A stretch of DNA of 64,000 nucleotides from assembly GCF_900109935.1 (NCBI RefSeq), contig NZ_FOBV01000008.1:159348-223347 (forward strand), given 5' to 3'. Each line of letters begins with the position of its first letter. Positions within the stretch are counted from its first letter, which is position 1. This DNA comes from Chryseobacterium taichungense. Its GTDB lineage: Bacteria > Bacteroidota > Bacteroidia > Flavobacteriales > Weeksellaceae. Under the pieces are notes generated by a model, which saw nothing but the letters and a program-made list of their open reading frames with translations, made no database searches and was not told the DNA's origin. The position numbers and the translations under genes were made by a program. Below are positions 18,227 through 26,319 of this stretch, piece after piece.

Positions 18227-18859
18227 TTACCAGTATTTTTGGTTTGATGTTCCGTAAAGATCCAAGACCCTTTGGGTGTTGTTCTGTTTTTTTGCTCTTA
18301 AGTAGCTTACAGAAATATTCTTGTTCGTGTAGTATCGCACCAGATTATGATATTCTTTAACCTCCTTATATACACGGTCGATCACATCCATTCTTTCCTT
18401 ATCGTTTAAGGAAAGACCATTGGCTGTGATGATCTCTTTCAGTTCTTTAAGCAGTTCAGTACTTTCATTCAGCAGCGCTGAATAACCGCTGGCGATTGCC
18501 GTCAGTTCCTGGACATTGAAGTTGGGATCGTTAAGCATCTTCCCAAAATTGTTGACGTAGATCTCTGAGACATCACCTACAAGAAGGACGGTCTGCTGTA
18601 CCTTTCGGGCATCTTTCACCAGATTGTTGACAGCCTTCAGCTTGTCATAATACTCCTTTCCTTGTTCATAGACCTTCTTAACTTCATTGAAGTTCTTAAT
18701 GACATTGGATACCGTCGAAGAGGTTTGTACAATCTCATTGGCAGAGTTTAATATGCCTGAAGCCAGGTTGCCTGGATCTGTTACTACAAATTGTGCTTTG
18801 GCAAATGTTGCGGTAGCGAAAATCACCACCATTGCTGTGTTGATAATCAAATTTTTCAT
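18227..18859 (-). CDS. traI: Conjugative transfer protein TraI (DUF4141)
   Basis: A 210-residue secreted protein of the DUF4141 family, named TraI in the CTnDOT scheme and unrelated to the F-plasmid relaxase TraI. A signal peptide (MVVIFATATFAKAQF) precedes a helical, coiled-coil-like region (VIKNFNEVKKVYEQGKEYYDKLKAVNNLVKD), a pattern reminiscent of VirB5-type pilus tip proteins. It lies between traG (29 bases) and traJ (1 base). VirB5-like assignment is by architecture only. Confidence 0.88.
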   Translation of the reverse strand: MKNLIINTAMVVIFATATFAKAQFVVTDPGNLASGILNSANEIVQTSSTVSNVIKNFNEVKKVYEQGKEYYDKLKAVNNLVKDARKVQQTVLLVGDVSEIYVNNFGKMLNDPNFNVQELTAIASGYSALLNESTELLKELKEIITANGLSLNDKERMDVIDRVYKEVKEYHNLVRYYTNKNISVSYLRAKKQNNTQRVLDLYGTSNQKYW

Positions 18860-18888
18860 TGTTGTAAAATTTTAAATGATTGGACTAA

Positions 18889-21399
18889 TTAATTTTCTTT
18901 TGTGTTCGATTTGATTCTTTTGAGAGAAATCCTTTTGATGGCGTGTTCCACATTGCCATCTAATTCAGAAGCGAGATTCATCACCTCAATCTTTTCTGTT
19001 TCTTCAGTGGTATAAGCCAGGTATTCTTCCGTGGAAACTTCAGTGGCATACACCGCAGAGTGCGTTCCGCCCAGTCCGATCCAGACTTCCTTGTACAGTC
19101 TTCGCGGATCATTGTTCATATTGATGGAGAGTACCTGTGACTTTTCTTTGTCAGTAAGACCCAGCATTGCCTGGATATCATCGAATTTGTTCATATACTT
19201 GCGCTGGTCTAAAAGGATCTTGCAGTCTGAATTATTGATAATACTCTCTTTGACGATGGGTGACTGGATGATGTCATCCACTTCCTGGGTCACCACAATA
19301 GCCTCTCCGAAGAACTTTCTGACCGTTTTGAACAAATATTTGATGTATTCTGCCATGCCTTCCTTGGCAATGGCTTTCCACGCTTCTTCAATGAGGATCA
19401 GTTTTCTGATCCCCTTCAGTCTTCGCATCTTATTGATGAAGACTTCCATAATGATGATGGTCACGATCGGGAACAGGATCTTATGGTCTTTGATGGCGTC
19501 GATCTCAAACACAATGAAACGTTTGGATAACAGATCCAATTGTCTTTCTGAATTGAGCAGGTAGTCATATTCACCTCCTCTGTAATAGGGCTCCAGCACA
19601 TTGAGAAAGTTGGCAAGATCGAAGTCCTTTTCCCTGACCTTCTTTTGTTCCAGAACTTTCTGGTAGTCATCTTTCACGTACTCATAGAATCCATTGAATG
19701 AAGGATGGTGTTTATTAGACTTAATCTTCCCAATATATCCGCTCACCGCATTGGACAAAGCAACCTCTTCTGAACGGCTTGGTGGTTCATCATCCCTTTT
19801 CCATAAAGTCAGGATCAAAGTCTTGATACTCTCTCTTTTTTCGATGTCAAAGACACCATCATCGGTATAGAATGGATTGAAGGCAATGGGATTGTCTTCG
19901 GTATAGGTAAAATACACGCCGTCCTCTCCTTTCGTTTTTCCTTTGATCAGTTCGCATAATCCTTGGTAAGAATTTCCGGTATCGACCAAGAGAACGTGTG
20001 CTCCCTGTTCGTAATACTGTCTGACCATATGGTTGGTGAAAAAGGATTTACCACTTCCTGAAGGTCCCAAAATAAACTTGTTCCGATTGGTGATGATCCC
20101 CTGTTTCATCGGAAGATCGGAGATATCAAGATGAATGGGTTTTCCTGTCAGCCGGTCAGCCATCTTGATCCCGAACGGTGAAGGAGAATTGTGGTAATTG
20201 CTTTCCTCCGTGAAGAAACACAGGGCTGGTTCAATGAACGTGTAAAAACTTTCTTCACTTGGAAAGTCACCTGCATTGCCCGGGATCCCTGCCCAGTACA
20301 GGGTTGCCGTGTCCGTTGTATTGTATCTGGGCTTGCATTCCATCAATGCCAATGCACTTCCTGTATCATTCTTCAGCTGTTTTAATTCTAAAGGATTATC
20401 CGACCAGGACATCACGTTGAAATGGGCGCGGATGGATTGGAGACCGTAGGAATGGGCTTCATTGAGGTATTTCTCGATCCATTCCTTGTTGATCTGGTTT
20501 GCCCTGCTATACCTAGCCAACGAATGCATATTCCTTGCTGACTTTTCGAATTTGCTAAGATTTTCATCGCTGTTATCAATGAACAGATATTGATTGTAGA
20601 TGTGATCGCAGCTCAACAGAAGTCCTACTGGCGAGGCAAATGATAACAGACAGTCACTTCGGTCGGTACTCAGTTTTTCATACCGGCTGTGCGATGATAC
20701 CGTACCTGGCAAATCATCGGTATCGGATAAAGTATGCATACTGATACGGTTGTTGCCGATGCGCATTTCTTCTGATCCGAGCTTGATGTCCTGTAAGGAA
20801 GGATTGGCTTCTCTCGATAGGGTCAGGTACTGTTCGAGTAAACCTGATTGTTCGGAAGTTCCTGAGATCTCATCTTCGGTCATCCGTTCCAGATGCACAA
20901 AGCCACTGTCATTCATAATCCTTTCAAACTGGTCGACAGCTTCCAAAAAGCGGCTGATCACTTCTTTGTCTTTGATCTCTTTTGGAATGAGCTTGCCTTT
21001 ACATAATGATGAAAAGTTGCTCTGCATCCGCATTCTCTCCTTACTGGTTTTCGTGATGAACAGATAACAGTAATGGTTTAAAAAGGGTCGCTCATTGAAA
21101 TGTCTTTCAAATGATTTTGAAAGAAAGCTCTGATCTTCTCTTGAGAGGTCAGGGTTATAGTTCTCTTTAATAAACCAGTCCTGTTTGTGTATGACTGTAA
21201 AATCAGGCAGGGTCTTGACAGCCTTGAACCAAGCGGAATGGATAGCTTCATATTCTGCCGATGCCACCGTAAAAAGTTCAGGAAGTCTGACCTTGAAGCA
21301 GACCGTAACATCCGCATCTTTTGAAATGATGCAGTCGTTCTCTATCGCAAGCAATGGAAATTTACTCTCTAGCGTTGCGGCTTTGGATGTATTTCTCAT
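18889..21399 (-). CDS. traG: Conjugation ATPase TraG (VirB4-like)
   Basis: An 836-residue VirB4-class ATPase that powers assembly of the type IV secretion apparatus. The Walker A motif GPSGSGKS lies at residues 445-452 and Walker B LILIEEAW at 667-674, followed by a RecA-like C-terminal domain with VVTQEVDDI. The N-terminal 400 residues match the TraG family (for example FKVRLPELFTVASAEYEAIHS). In CTnDOT naming TraG is VirB4-like, and coupling is done by MobC. It overlaps traF by four bases (ATGA type). Intact and of normal length. Confidence 0.96.
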   Translation of the reverse strand: MRNTSKAATLESKFPLLAIENDCIISKDADVTVCFKVRLPELFTVASAEYEAIHSAWFKAVKTLPDFTVIHKQDWFIKENYNPDLSREDQSFLSKSFERHFNERPFLNHYCYLFITKTSKERMRMQSNFSSLCKGKLIPKEIKDKEVISRFLEAVDQFERIMNDSGFVHLERMTEDEISGTSEQSGLLEQYLTLSREANPSLQDIKLGSEEMRIGNNRISMHTLSDTDDLPGTVSSHSRYEKLSTDRSDCLLSFASPVGLLLSCDHIYNQYLFIDNSDENLSKFEKSARNMHSLARYSRANQINKEWIEKYLNEAHSYGLQSIRAHFNVMSWSDNPLELKQLKNDTGSALALMECKPRYNTTDTATLYWAGIPGNAGDFPSEESFYTFIEPALCFFTEESNYHNSPSPFGIKMADRLTGKPIHLDISDLPMKQGIITNRNKFILGPSGSGKSFFTNHMVRQYYEQGAHVLLVDTGNSYQGLCELIKGKTKGEDGVYFTYTEDNPIAFNPFYTDDGVFDIEKRESIKTLILTLWKRDDEPPSRSEEVALSNAVSGYIGKIKSNKHHPSFNGFYEYVKDDYQKVLEQKKVREKDFDLANFLNVLEPYYRGGEYDYLLNSERQLDLLSKRFIVFEIDAIKDHKILFPIVTIIIMEVFINKMRRLKGIRKLILIEEAWKAIAKEGMAEYIKYLFKTVRKFFGEAIVVTQEVDDIIQSPIVKESIINNSDCKILLDQRKYMNKFDDIQAMLGLTDKEKSQVLSINMNNDPRRLYKEVWIGLGGTHSAVYATEVSTEEYLAYTTEETEKIEVMNLASELDGNVEHAIKRISLKRIKSNTKEN

Positions 21400-21728
21400 G
21401 CTGCGGTGCTTTTAGGTTTGATTTTCAGATAGCGGTAGATGCATTTTCGGCTGATGATATATTTGGGATGTTTTTTACGGGCTCCTAATTTCATCAGGCC
21501 ATGCTCGCGGTATTTTCGATTCATTGAGAAGGTCTGCCAGATGAGAATTGCACTACTGGCTCCTCCGAATGCCAGACAGAAATAAGTATTGACTCCCGCC
21601 ATGTACATAATCATGACGCAGATCAACAGACCTAGCAGGCCACCAGCGAAAATAAAAAGGTATTGTGCTTTTAATCCTTTAAACTCAACCGTTCTTCCTA
21701 TTCCTTTGTTGATATGATATGTATTCAT
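21396..21728 (-). CDS. traF: Conjugative transfer protein TraF (DUF4133, VirB3-like)
   Basis: A 110-residue protein. I start it at 21728 (MNTYHINKGIGRTVEFKGL), which is the conserved TraF N-terminus; the longer frame would overlap traE. It has two close hydrophobic helices (LFIFAGGLLGLLICVMIMYMAG and CLAFGGASSAILIW) and a basic tail, as in VirB3-type inner-membrane proteins that partner the VirB4 ATPase. It overlaps traG by four bases and follows traE by 11. Confidence 0.9.
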   Translation of the reverse strand: MNTYHINKGIGRTVEFKGLKAQYLFIFAGGLLGLLICVMIMYMAGVNTYFCLAFGGASSAILIWQTFSMNRKYREHGLMKLGARKKHPKYIISRKCIYRYLKIKPKSTAA

Positions 21729-21739
21729 AGTAACAAAAT

Positions 21740-22045
21740 TTATAGGAAGAATGAACGTAGGATCGTTGCTGCCACGATCAGGAAGATACATGCACCGAAC
21801 CAGCTGGCAGCAGTCTTGCTCGTATCGGGATCACCACTGCTGAACTTGTTATAAACTTTTACGCCTCCGATGAGTCCGACGACTGCCCCGATGGCATAGA
21901 TCAGCTGAGTAGCCGGTTCAAAATAGGACGTCACCATCTGCGTGGCCTCATTGATCCCGGCACTGCCGTTACCCTGGGCAAAGGCTCCCGTAACTGCCAC
22001 AAAGGTCAGACCTGATAGCAGTATTTTTTTTCTTTGTTTTTCCAT
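21740..22045 (-). CDS. traE: Conjugative transfer protein TraE (DUF4134)
   Basis: A 101-residue protein with a signal peptide (LLSGLTFVAVTGAFAQ) and two hydrophobic helices (LIYAIGAVVGLIGGVKVYNKF and WFGACIFLIVAATILRSFF), the layout of VirB2-like pilin subunits. The GDPDTSKTAASWFGACIF stretch between and in the second helix is the most conserved DUF4134 element. It is the first gene of the distal tra block; upstream, the arsenic operon in opposite orientation separates it from traD. Confidence 0.9.
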   Translation of the reverse strand: MEKQRKKILLSGLTFVAVTGAFAQGNGSAGINEATQMVTSYFEPATQLIYAIGAVVGLIGGVKVYNKFSSGDPDTSKTAASWFGACIFLIVAATILRSFFL

Positions 22046-22073
22046 AATTGAAACACATTAATTGTTACTTGCT

Positions 22074-22088
22074 CCCACACCCTGTGGG
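22074..22088. repeat. Small hairpin upstream of traE
   Basis: CCCACA and TGTGGG with a three-base loop lie 29 bases before the traE start, in the 182-base gap shared by the divergent traE and arsR. A sequence ACACCTTTG nearby (minus strand, 22095-22103) resembles a -7 element with one mismatch. May be the reconstituted traE promoter and leader. Confidence 0.35.
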
Positions 22089-22176
22089 TTGATGAGGCAA
22101 AGGTGTCAGATACCAAGAAATATTTTGATCGAATGGCGGTTTGGAGAATCTTTTGGCAGTTTGAAAGCATAAAAGA

Positions 22177-22209
22177 TTTGTTAGCTAACTTTATTATCGT
22201 AATATTGCA
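22177..22209 (+). promoter_or_regulatory. arsR promoter with overlapping ArsR operator
   Basis: TTTG (22177-22180) and TAATATTG (22200-22207) are 19 bases apart, fitting TTTG-N19-TAnnTTTG with one mismatch. The segment ATCGTAATATTGCA (22196-22209) covers the -7 box and recurs before the next gene (22575-22588) with one change, the arrangement of an ArsR-family repressor site blocking its own promoter. Confidence 0.6.
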
Positions 22210-22227
22210 ATATATAATATCATTATT

Positions 22228-22554
22228 ATGGGAGCGACTAAGACAGAACATTTTACGGATCAACAAAATCAAATTGCAACGATTGCAAAAGCTTTAGGAC
22301 ATCCTGCCAGAATAGCAATTATTGAGTATTTGATGAAAGTCAATGAGTGCATCTGTGGCGATATTGTGAACGAATTGCCTTTAGCACAACCAACCGTTTC
22401 CCAACATTTAAAAGAACTGAAAAATGCAGGGATTATAAAAGGTAATATTTCTGGAAACGCTATCTGCTATTGTATAGACGAAAAAACAATAGAGATTCTC
22501 AATACTTATTTTTCCGCAATAGTACAAACGGTTACCAAATTAAAATGCTGTTAA
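22228..22554 (+). CDS. arsR: ArsR-family metalloid-responsive repressor
   Basis: A 108-residue winged-helix repressor. The HTH is ECICGDIVNELPLAQPTVSQHLKELKNAGIIKG with the recognition helix QPTVSQHLKEL. The CxC in ECICGD at the start of that region fits the arsenite-binding cysteines of ArsR proteins, and the C-terminus ends LKCC, giving more thiols. It is first in a five-gene operon with an ACR3 pump, so it senses As(III) or a related metalloid and derepresses the operon. Probable operators lie over its promoter and before the second gene. Confidence 0.95.
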   Translation: MGATKTEHFTDQQNQIATIAKALGHPARIAIIEYLMKVNECICGDIVNELPLAQPTVSQHLKELKNAGIIKGNISGNAICYCIDEKTIEILNTYFSAIVQTVTKLKCC

Positions 22555-22574
22555 GTATTTTTTTACATTAATAT

Positions 22575-22588
22575 ATCGCAATATTGCA
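22575..22588 (+). promoter_or_regulatory. Second ArsR-type operator
   Basis: ATCGCAATATTGCA, containing the palindrome GCAATATTGC, matches the site at 22196-22209 in 13 of 14 positions and lies 22 bases before the ATG of the DUF6428 gene. Confidence 0.55.
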
Positions 22589-22610
22589 TTTAACCTATAA
22601 AGATTTAAAT

Positions 22611-23084
22611 ATGAAATTATCAGAAGTAAAAGAAATTTTGCCCACCTTAGAAAATGTTAAATTTCAACTCGAAAATGGAGCATTTGTTCCGGAACATTTT
22701 CACGTTACGGAAGTAGGAATGATTAATAAAAACTTTATCGATTGTGGCGGAGTCATCCGTTCAGAGAAGGTTGTGAATTTTCAGCTTTGGAATGCAGACG
22801 ATTTTGAACATCGTTTGAAGCCTAACAAATTACTCAACATTATTAAACTCTCTGAAGATAAATTAGGAATTGGGGATTTTGAGATTGAAGTTGAATATCA
22901 AAGTGATACGATTGGAAAATATGATCTAGAATTCAATGGGAAAACATTTATTCTAAAAAATAAGACTACAGCTTGTTTAGCACAGGACGCTTGTAGAATT
23001 CCATCAGAAAAAGAAAAGAAAAACTTATCCGAACTTAATGTAAATCGAAACAATTCTTGCACACCAGGTGGCGGATGTTGCTAA
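22611..23084 (+). CDS. DUF6428 family protein in the arsenic operon
   Basis: A 157-residue protein of unknown activity that regularly follows arsR in Bacteroidota arsenic operons. I start at the ATG at 22611 (MKLSEVKEILPTLENVKFQL); an in-frame TTG nine codons upstream falls in the operator. The core includes FVPEHFHVTEVGMINKNFIDCGGVIR, a cupin-like stretch with His residues, and the C-terminus is Cys-rich: CLAQDACRIPSE and NNSCTPGGGCC. The cysteines make metalloid binding or delivery plausible, which is inference. It ends 10 bases before the acetyltransferase gene. Confidence 0.85.
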   Translation: MKLSEVKEILPTLENVKFQLENGAFVPEHFHVTEVGMINKNFIDCGGVIRSEKVVNFQLWNADDFEHRLKPNKLLNIIKLSEDKLGIGDFEIEVEYQSDTIGKYDLEFNGKTFILKNKTTACLAQDACRIPSEKEKKNLSELNVNRNNSCTPGGGCC

Positions 23085-23094
23085 TTCAGTTGTT

Positions 23095-23586
23095 ATGGAA
23101 ATAAAGCCGATTACCAAAGAAAATTTTCCAGAGGTAATAGAAATCTATGGTCAGGGATTAGCGACCAACACTGCCACTTTTCAAAATGATTTGCCCACTT
23201 GGGAAGAATGGGATAAAGGGCATCTTGTTTCTTGCAGAATCAGTATGTACAGGAATGATGAGATGCTTGCTTGGGCTGCATTATCTCCGGTTTCCAGCAG
23301 AGTTGTCTATTCGGGCGTAGCAGAGGTCAGTATCTACGTGTCAGCAGATGCCAGAGGAAAAGCGATTGGTGAAATGTTGTTGAATGAATTGATTAAACAA
23401 AGTGAGTCAAATGAAATATGGACATTACAGTCCGGGATATTTGCGGAAAATCAAATTAGTATCAAACTACACGAGAAATGTGGATTCCGGATGGTCGGAT
23501 ATCGGGAAAAAATTGGTAGAAAGAACGGTGTTTGGAAAGACACTGTATTAATGGAACGACGGAGTAAAATTATTGGAATTAACTAA
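23095..23586 (+). CDS. arsN1: GNAT acetyltransferase, ArsN1/PAT-like
   Basis: A 163-residue GNAT N-acetyltransferase close to phosphinothricin and arsinothricin acetyltransferases. Evidence: ITKENFPEVIEIYGQGLATNTATFQ at the start, the acetyl-CoA loop VSADARGKAIGEMLL, and the terminal GYREKIGRKNGVWKDTVLMERR typical of the PAT group. In an arsenic operon the natural substrate is likely the organoarsenical antibiotic arsinothricin. I start at 23095, 10 bases after the DUF6428 stop. Whether it accepts phosphinothricin, methionine sulfoximine or only arsinothricin cannot be told from sequence. Confidence 0.85.
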   Translation: MEIKPITKENFPEVIEIYGQGLATNTATFQNDLPTWEEWDKGHLVSCRISMYRNDEMLAWAALSPVSSRVVYSGVAEVSIYVSADARGKAIGEMLLNELIKQSESNEIWTLQSGIFAENQISIKLHEKCGFRMVGYREKIGRKNGVWKDTVLMERRSKIIGIN

Positions 23587-23593
23587 AATTAAC

Positions 23594-24211
23594 ATGATGT
23601 ATCCAGCATTAGCAAAAACTATTGAAAAATTGAATGCAAAAACGATTGATGAAGAACGTAAAACAACATTGCAACCCCTGATAGATTTTATTCAATACAA
23701 AGTAAACGGTAAAAAGGAGATCAATATTAATTTCATCTGTACCCACAATTCACGCAGAAGCCATTTAGCGCAGATCTGGGCACAGGTAGCATCAAAATAT
23801 TTTAATATTCCTCAAGTGCATTGTTTTTCTGGAGGTACAGAAGAAACTGCATTATTTCCGAAAGTTTCGGAGACGCTCATCGTCCAAGGCCTAACTGTAT
23901 TCAGAATTTCAGACAATGCTAATCCTGTATATGCTGTAAAGTATAGCGAGAATGCTTTACCCGTCATTGGATTTTCAAAGAAATACGACAATCCCTTCAA
24001 TCCTACCTCCGAATTTGCAGCAATTATGACGTGTTCTCAGGCAGACGGAGGCTGTCCCTTCATTGCAGGCGCAGAAGAAAGAATTCCCATTACATACGAA
24101 GATCCTAAACTTTCAGACCATACACCACAGCAATCAAAGGTTTATGCACAGCGAAGCTTAGAGATAGCCAATGAAATGTTCTATGTCTTTTCTATGATAA
24201 AAATTAATTGA
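23594..24211 (+). CDS. arsC: Arsenate reductase-like LMW phosphatase-fold protein
   Basis: A 205-residue protein of the low-molecular-weight phosphatase type that reduces arsenate to arsenite. The P-loop CTHNSRRS (C-x5-R, Cys49 to Arg55 from the ATG at 23594) is intact; further cysteines in [11 protein letters not shown] are placed to relay electrons as in thioredoxin-coupled ArsC. It is longer than the usual 130-140 residues, with an N-terminal helical extension and a loop insertion around [20 protein letters not shown]. The stop overlaps the ACR3 start (TGATG), so the reductase and exporter are translationally coupled. Confidence 0.9.
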   Translation: MMYPALAKTIEKLNAKTIDEERKTTLQPLIDFIQYKVNGKKEININFICTHNSRRSHLAQIWAQVASKYFNIPQVHCFSGGTEETALFPKVSETLIVQGLTVFRISDNANPVYAVKYSENALPVIGFSKKYDNPFNPTSEFAAIMTCSQADGGCPFIAGAEERIPITYEDPKLSDHTPQQSKVYAQRSLEIANEMFYVFSMIKIN

Positions 24212-25242
24212 TGCAACCAAAACTAAAATTTCTCGACCGCTTTCTTACCCTATGGATTTTTTTAGCAATGCTTTTGGGTGTTGGCTTGGGATATTTCTTT
24301 CCTGATATTTCTAACGTCACAAATTCTTTATCTGTAGGAATAACTAATATTCCACTGGCAATAGGCTTGGTTTTAATGATGTATCCACCTTTGGCAAAAG
24401 TCGATTACAGTCTATTACTAATGGCTTTTAAAGACAAAAAAGTAATGTCGGTATCACTGCTGCTGAATTGGGTTGTCAGCCCTATTTTGATGTTCATTTT
24501 GGCGATTATCTTCCTACAGGATGACCCAGACTATATGATAGGTCTGATAATGATTGGTTTGGCAAGATGCATTGCCATGGTTATTGTCTGGAACGATTTG
24601 GCGAAAGGTAACAGGGAATATGCAGCACTGCTTATTGCATTAAACAGTATTTTCCAATTGGTGTTCTATAGTTTTTATGTCTGGCTTTTCATTAATGTAT
24701 TGCCACAAAAACTTGGCTTGGGCAATTTCAATGTTGAGGTACCCATGCAAGATGTTGCAGAAAGTGTATTCATTTATTTGGGAGTTCCATTTATTGCAGG
24801 GTTTTTGAGCCGTTACTTCTTGATCAAATTAAAAGGAAAAGACTGGTTCAATAGAAAATTCATTCCGGCTATCTCACCGTTAACATTATATGCTTTGCTG
24901 TTTACCATCGTACTGATGTTCAGTTTGAAGGGCGATAAAATTTTAGAACTACCAATGGACGTTGTAAAAGTTGCCATCCCATTGATCATCTACTTTGTTC
25001 TCACCTTCTTTATCAGCTTTTTCATTAGTAAAGCATTGAAAGTACCCTATGACAAAAATGCATCTGTAGCTTTTACGGCAACAGGAAACAATTTTGAATT
25101 AGCTATTGCCGTTGCGATAGCCGTTTTTGGAATCCATTCTTCACAAGCATTTGTCGGTGTTATAGGTCCGCTCGTAGAAGTTCCGGTCCTGATTCTGTTG
25201 GTGAAAGTAAGTCTATGGCTTAGAAAAAAATACTACAGGTAA
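24211..25242 (+). CDS. arsB: ACR3-family arsenite efflux transporter
   Basis: A 343-residue, ten-helix inner-membrane arsenite exporter of the ACR3 (not classical ArsB) family. Signature segments are [35 protein letters not shown] with the conserved Cys thought to contact As(III), and [21 protein letters not shown] near the C-terminus. The ATG at 24211 shares its A with the stop of the reductase gene. Last gene of the operon; the hairpin at 25275-25298 follows. Confidence 0.95.
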   Translation: MQPKLKFLDRFLTLWIFLAMLLGVGLGYFFPDISNVTNSLSVGITNIPLAIGLVLMMYPPLAKVDYSLLLMAFKDKKVMSVSLLLNWVVSPILMFILAIIFLQDDPDYMIGLIMIGLARCIAMVIVWNDLAKGNREYAALLIALNSIFQLVFYSFYVWLFINVLPQKLGLGNFNVEVPMQDVAESVFIYLGVPFIAGFLSRYFLIKLKGKDWFNRKFIPAISPLTLYALLFTIVLMFSLKGDKILELPMDVVKVAIPLIIYFVLTFFISFFISKALKVPYDKNASVAFTATGNNFELAIAVAIAVFGIHSSQAFVGVIGPLVEVPVLILLVKVSLWLRKKYYR

Positions 25243-25274
25243 TTACTAATTGCAAAGGAGCTTTTAAGAAATAA

Positions 25275-25298
25275 GGGAGTCTGCCTAGACAAACTCCC
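25275..25298 (-). terminator. Hairpin between the converging arsenic operon and traD
   Basis: GGGAGT and ACTCCC arms with a short imperfect extension enclose the traD stop codon. On the minus strand the tail is moderately T-rich (TTATTTCTT). It may terminate traA-B-D transcripts that no longer reach traE. Confidence 0.4.
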
Positions 25299-25908
25299 CA
25301 ATATCGAAACCTTCTGCATTATCCTTACGCTTAAAAGGAATGTCCTCATCTGCATTCGAAATATTCTGGCTCAGCAAAGCAGCAATCCGCGTTGAGGCAT
25401 CATGTATCGAATTTTCCAAAAGATCAAAAAGCTCGGTTCCTTGAATTTTTTGAATAGTATTAACTGCTTGTTGTTCTAAATTAGGCTCCAGCATATCTTG
25501 TTGAAGCAACTGACCCGCGGTACTCAATTCCTGAAAGGTAACCCCTGTAGCAAACCCGCTTTCAACTATTGGATCATTCTGATATTGCCATTCGTCTTCC
25601 TCTTCCTCCCAATCAATGTCCTTAGCCAAAATATCATCCAGATCTTTCTTCATAAGAATATTTTGAAAAGCTTCCTCCTTGGTTTCTGAATCAAAATTAT
25701 TTGATTTTGGAACGGTAGATTCGCCCTGTCCCTGATTGACATCAGATGGCTGTAACTTTCTTTCTTCAGGCCTTGCTTTGCCTACAATAGAGGGCAAAGG
25801 TGGGTCAGCTTCGTCACTTTTTTTAAGATGAAGCTGATTTATAAACTTCTTATCCAAAAGCAGTAGGATAATAATGAGTAATAGTCCTATGATGATTAAT
25901 TGTTCCAT
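25285..25908 (-). CDS. traD: Conjugative transfer protein TraD (DUF4122-like)
   Basis: A 207-residue protein with an N-terminal membrane anchor (LIIIGLLLIIILLLLDKKF), a charged disordered middle (DIDWEEEEDEWQ) and a helical C-terminus (FQELSTAGQLLQQDMLEP). This is the layout of the TraD protein that follows the traA/traB genes in CTnDOT-like elements. It is 11 bases from the DUF3408 gene. Normally traE comes next; here the arsenic operon intervenes in opposite orientation. Role in transfer unknown. Confidence 0.75.
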   Translation of the reverse strand: MEQLIIIGLLLIIILLLLDKKFINQLHLKKSDEADPPLPSIVGKARPEERKLQPSDVNQGQGESTVPKSNNFDSETKEEAFQNILMKKDLDDILAKDIDWEEEEDEWQYQNDPIVESGFATGVTFQELSTAGQLLQQDMLEPNLEQQAVNTIQKIQGTELFDLLENSIHDASTRIAALLSQNISNADEDIPFKRKDNAEGFDIGEFV

Positions 25909-25919
25909 AAGATGATAGA

Positions 25920-26315
25920 TTAAAAGATTGGACGGTATTTGCTGTTGAAATCATCGGTGATCTCTTTTTCAAACATTTCAAAATGATACGCCAATATATT
26001 ATCAAGATATGCGTATAAAGGTATCTGATCATCCGCAATGATTTGGATGATACGCGAAAGTCGCTCATGATATTCGGGACGGATATAGATACTTTTATCC
26101 CCGCGCCTGGTCATCGTGTGATGGGTAAGAAACTGCTCAGCGTAGGTAATTCCAACGCTTTTTTTGCTTTTTATTTTTGGCCTGAGCGCTGGCTTTTCTT
26201 TTAGGGAATCAAGTTCCTGACTTTGCGGTTGATTGTTTGTATTGCCAGCCATGATGGACATTAGATATTGTTCGTCAATACTGCCGTCTTCGTTGTTCTT
26301 ATTCTCACCTTCCAT
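25920..26315 (-). CDS. traB: Conjugative transfer protein TraB (DUF3408)
   Basis: A 131-residue DUF3408 protein. A polar N-terminus is followed by a conserved domain with YAEQFLTHHTMTRRGDKSIYIRPEYHERLSRIIQIIADDQIPLYAYLDNILAYHFEMF, quoted here only by position: residues 59-112 form what looks like a ribbon-helix-helix-type DNA-binding fold, with the strand sequence GDKSIYIRPEYHERL. It sits 4 bases after traA and 11 before traD. In context it likely assists the ParA-like TraA in regulation or DNA positioning. Confidence 0.82.
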   Translation of the reverse strand: MEGENKNNEDGSIDEQYLMSIMAGNTNNQPQSQELDSLKEKPALRPKIKSKKSVGITYAEQFLTHHTMTRRGDKSIYIRPEYHERLSRIIQIIADDQIPLYAYLDNILAYHFEMFEKEITDDFNSKYRPIF

Positions 26316-26319
26316 AACA

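Noticed and set aside
18687..19564. Plus-strand ORFs across traI and traG, and similar ones across tra, nhaA and the methylase-helicase
   Set aside because: They lie wholly within well-supported genes on the other strand or frame, with unnatural composition; shadows.
22006..22272. An 88-codon minus-strand ORF antisense to the arsR promoter
   Set aside because: It overlaps traE's start, the ArsR operator and the arsR start, and has no recognisable features; shadow frame.
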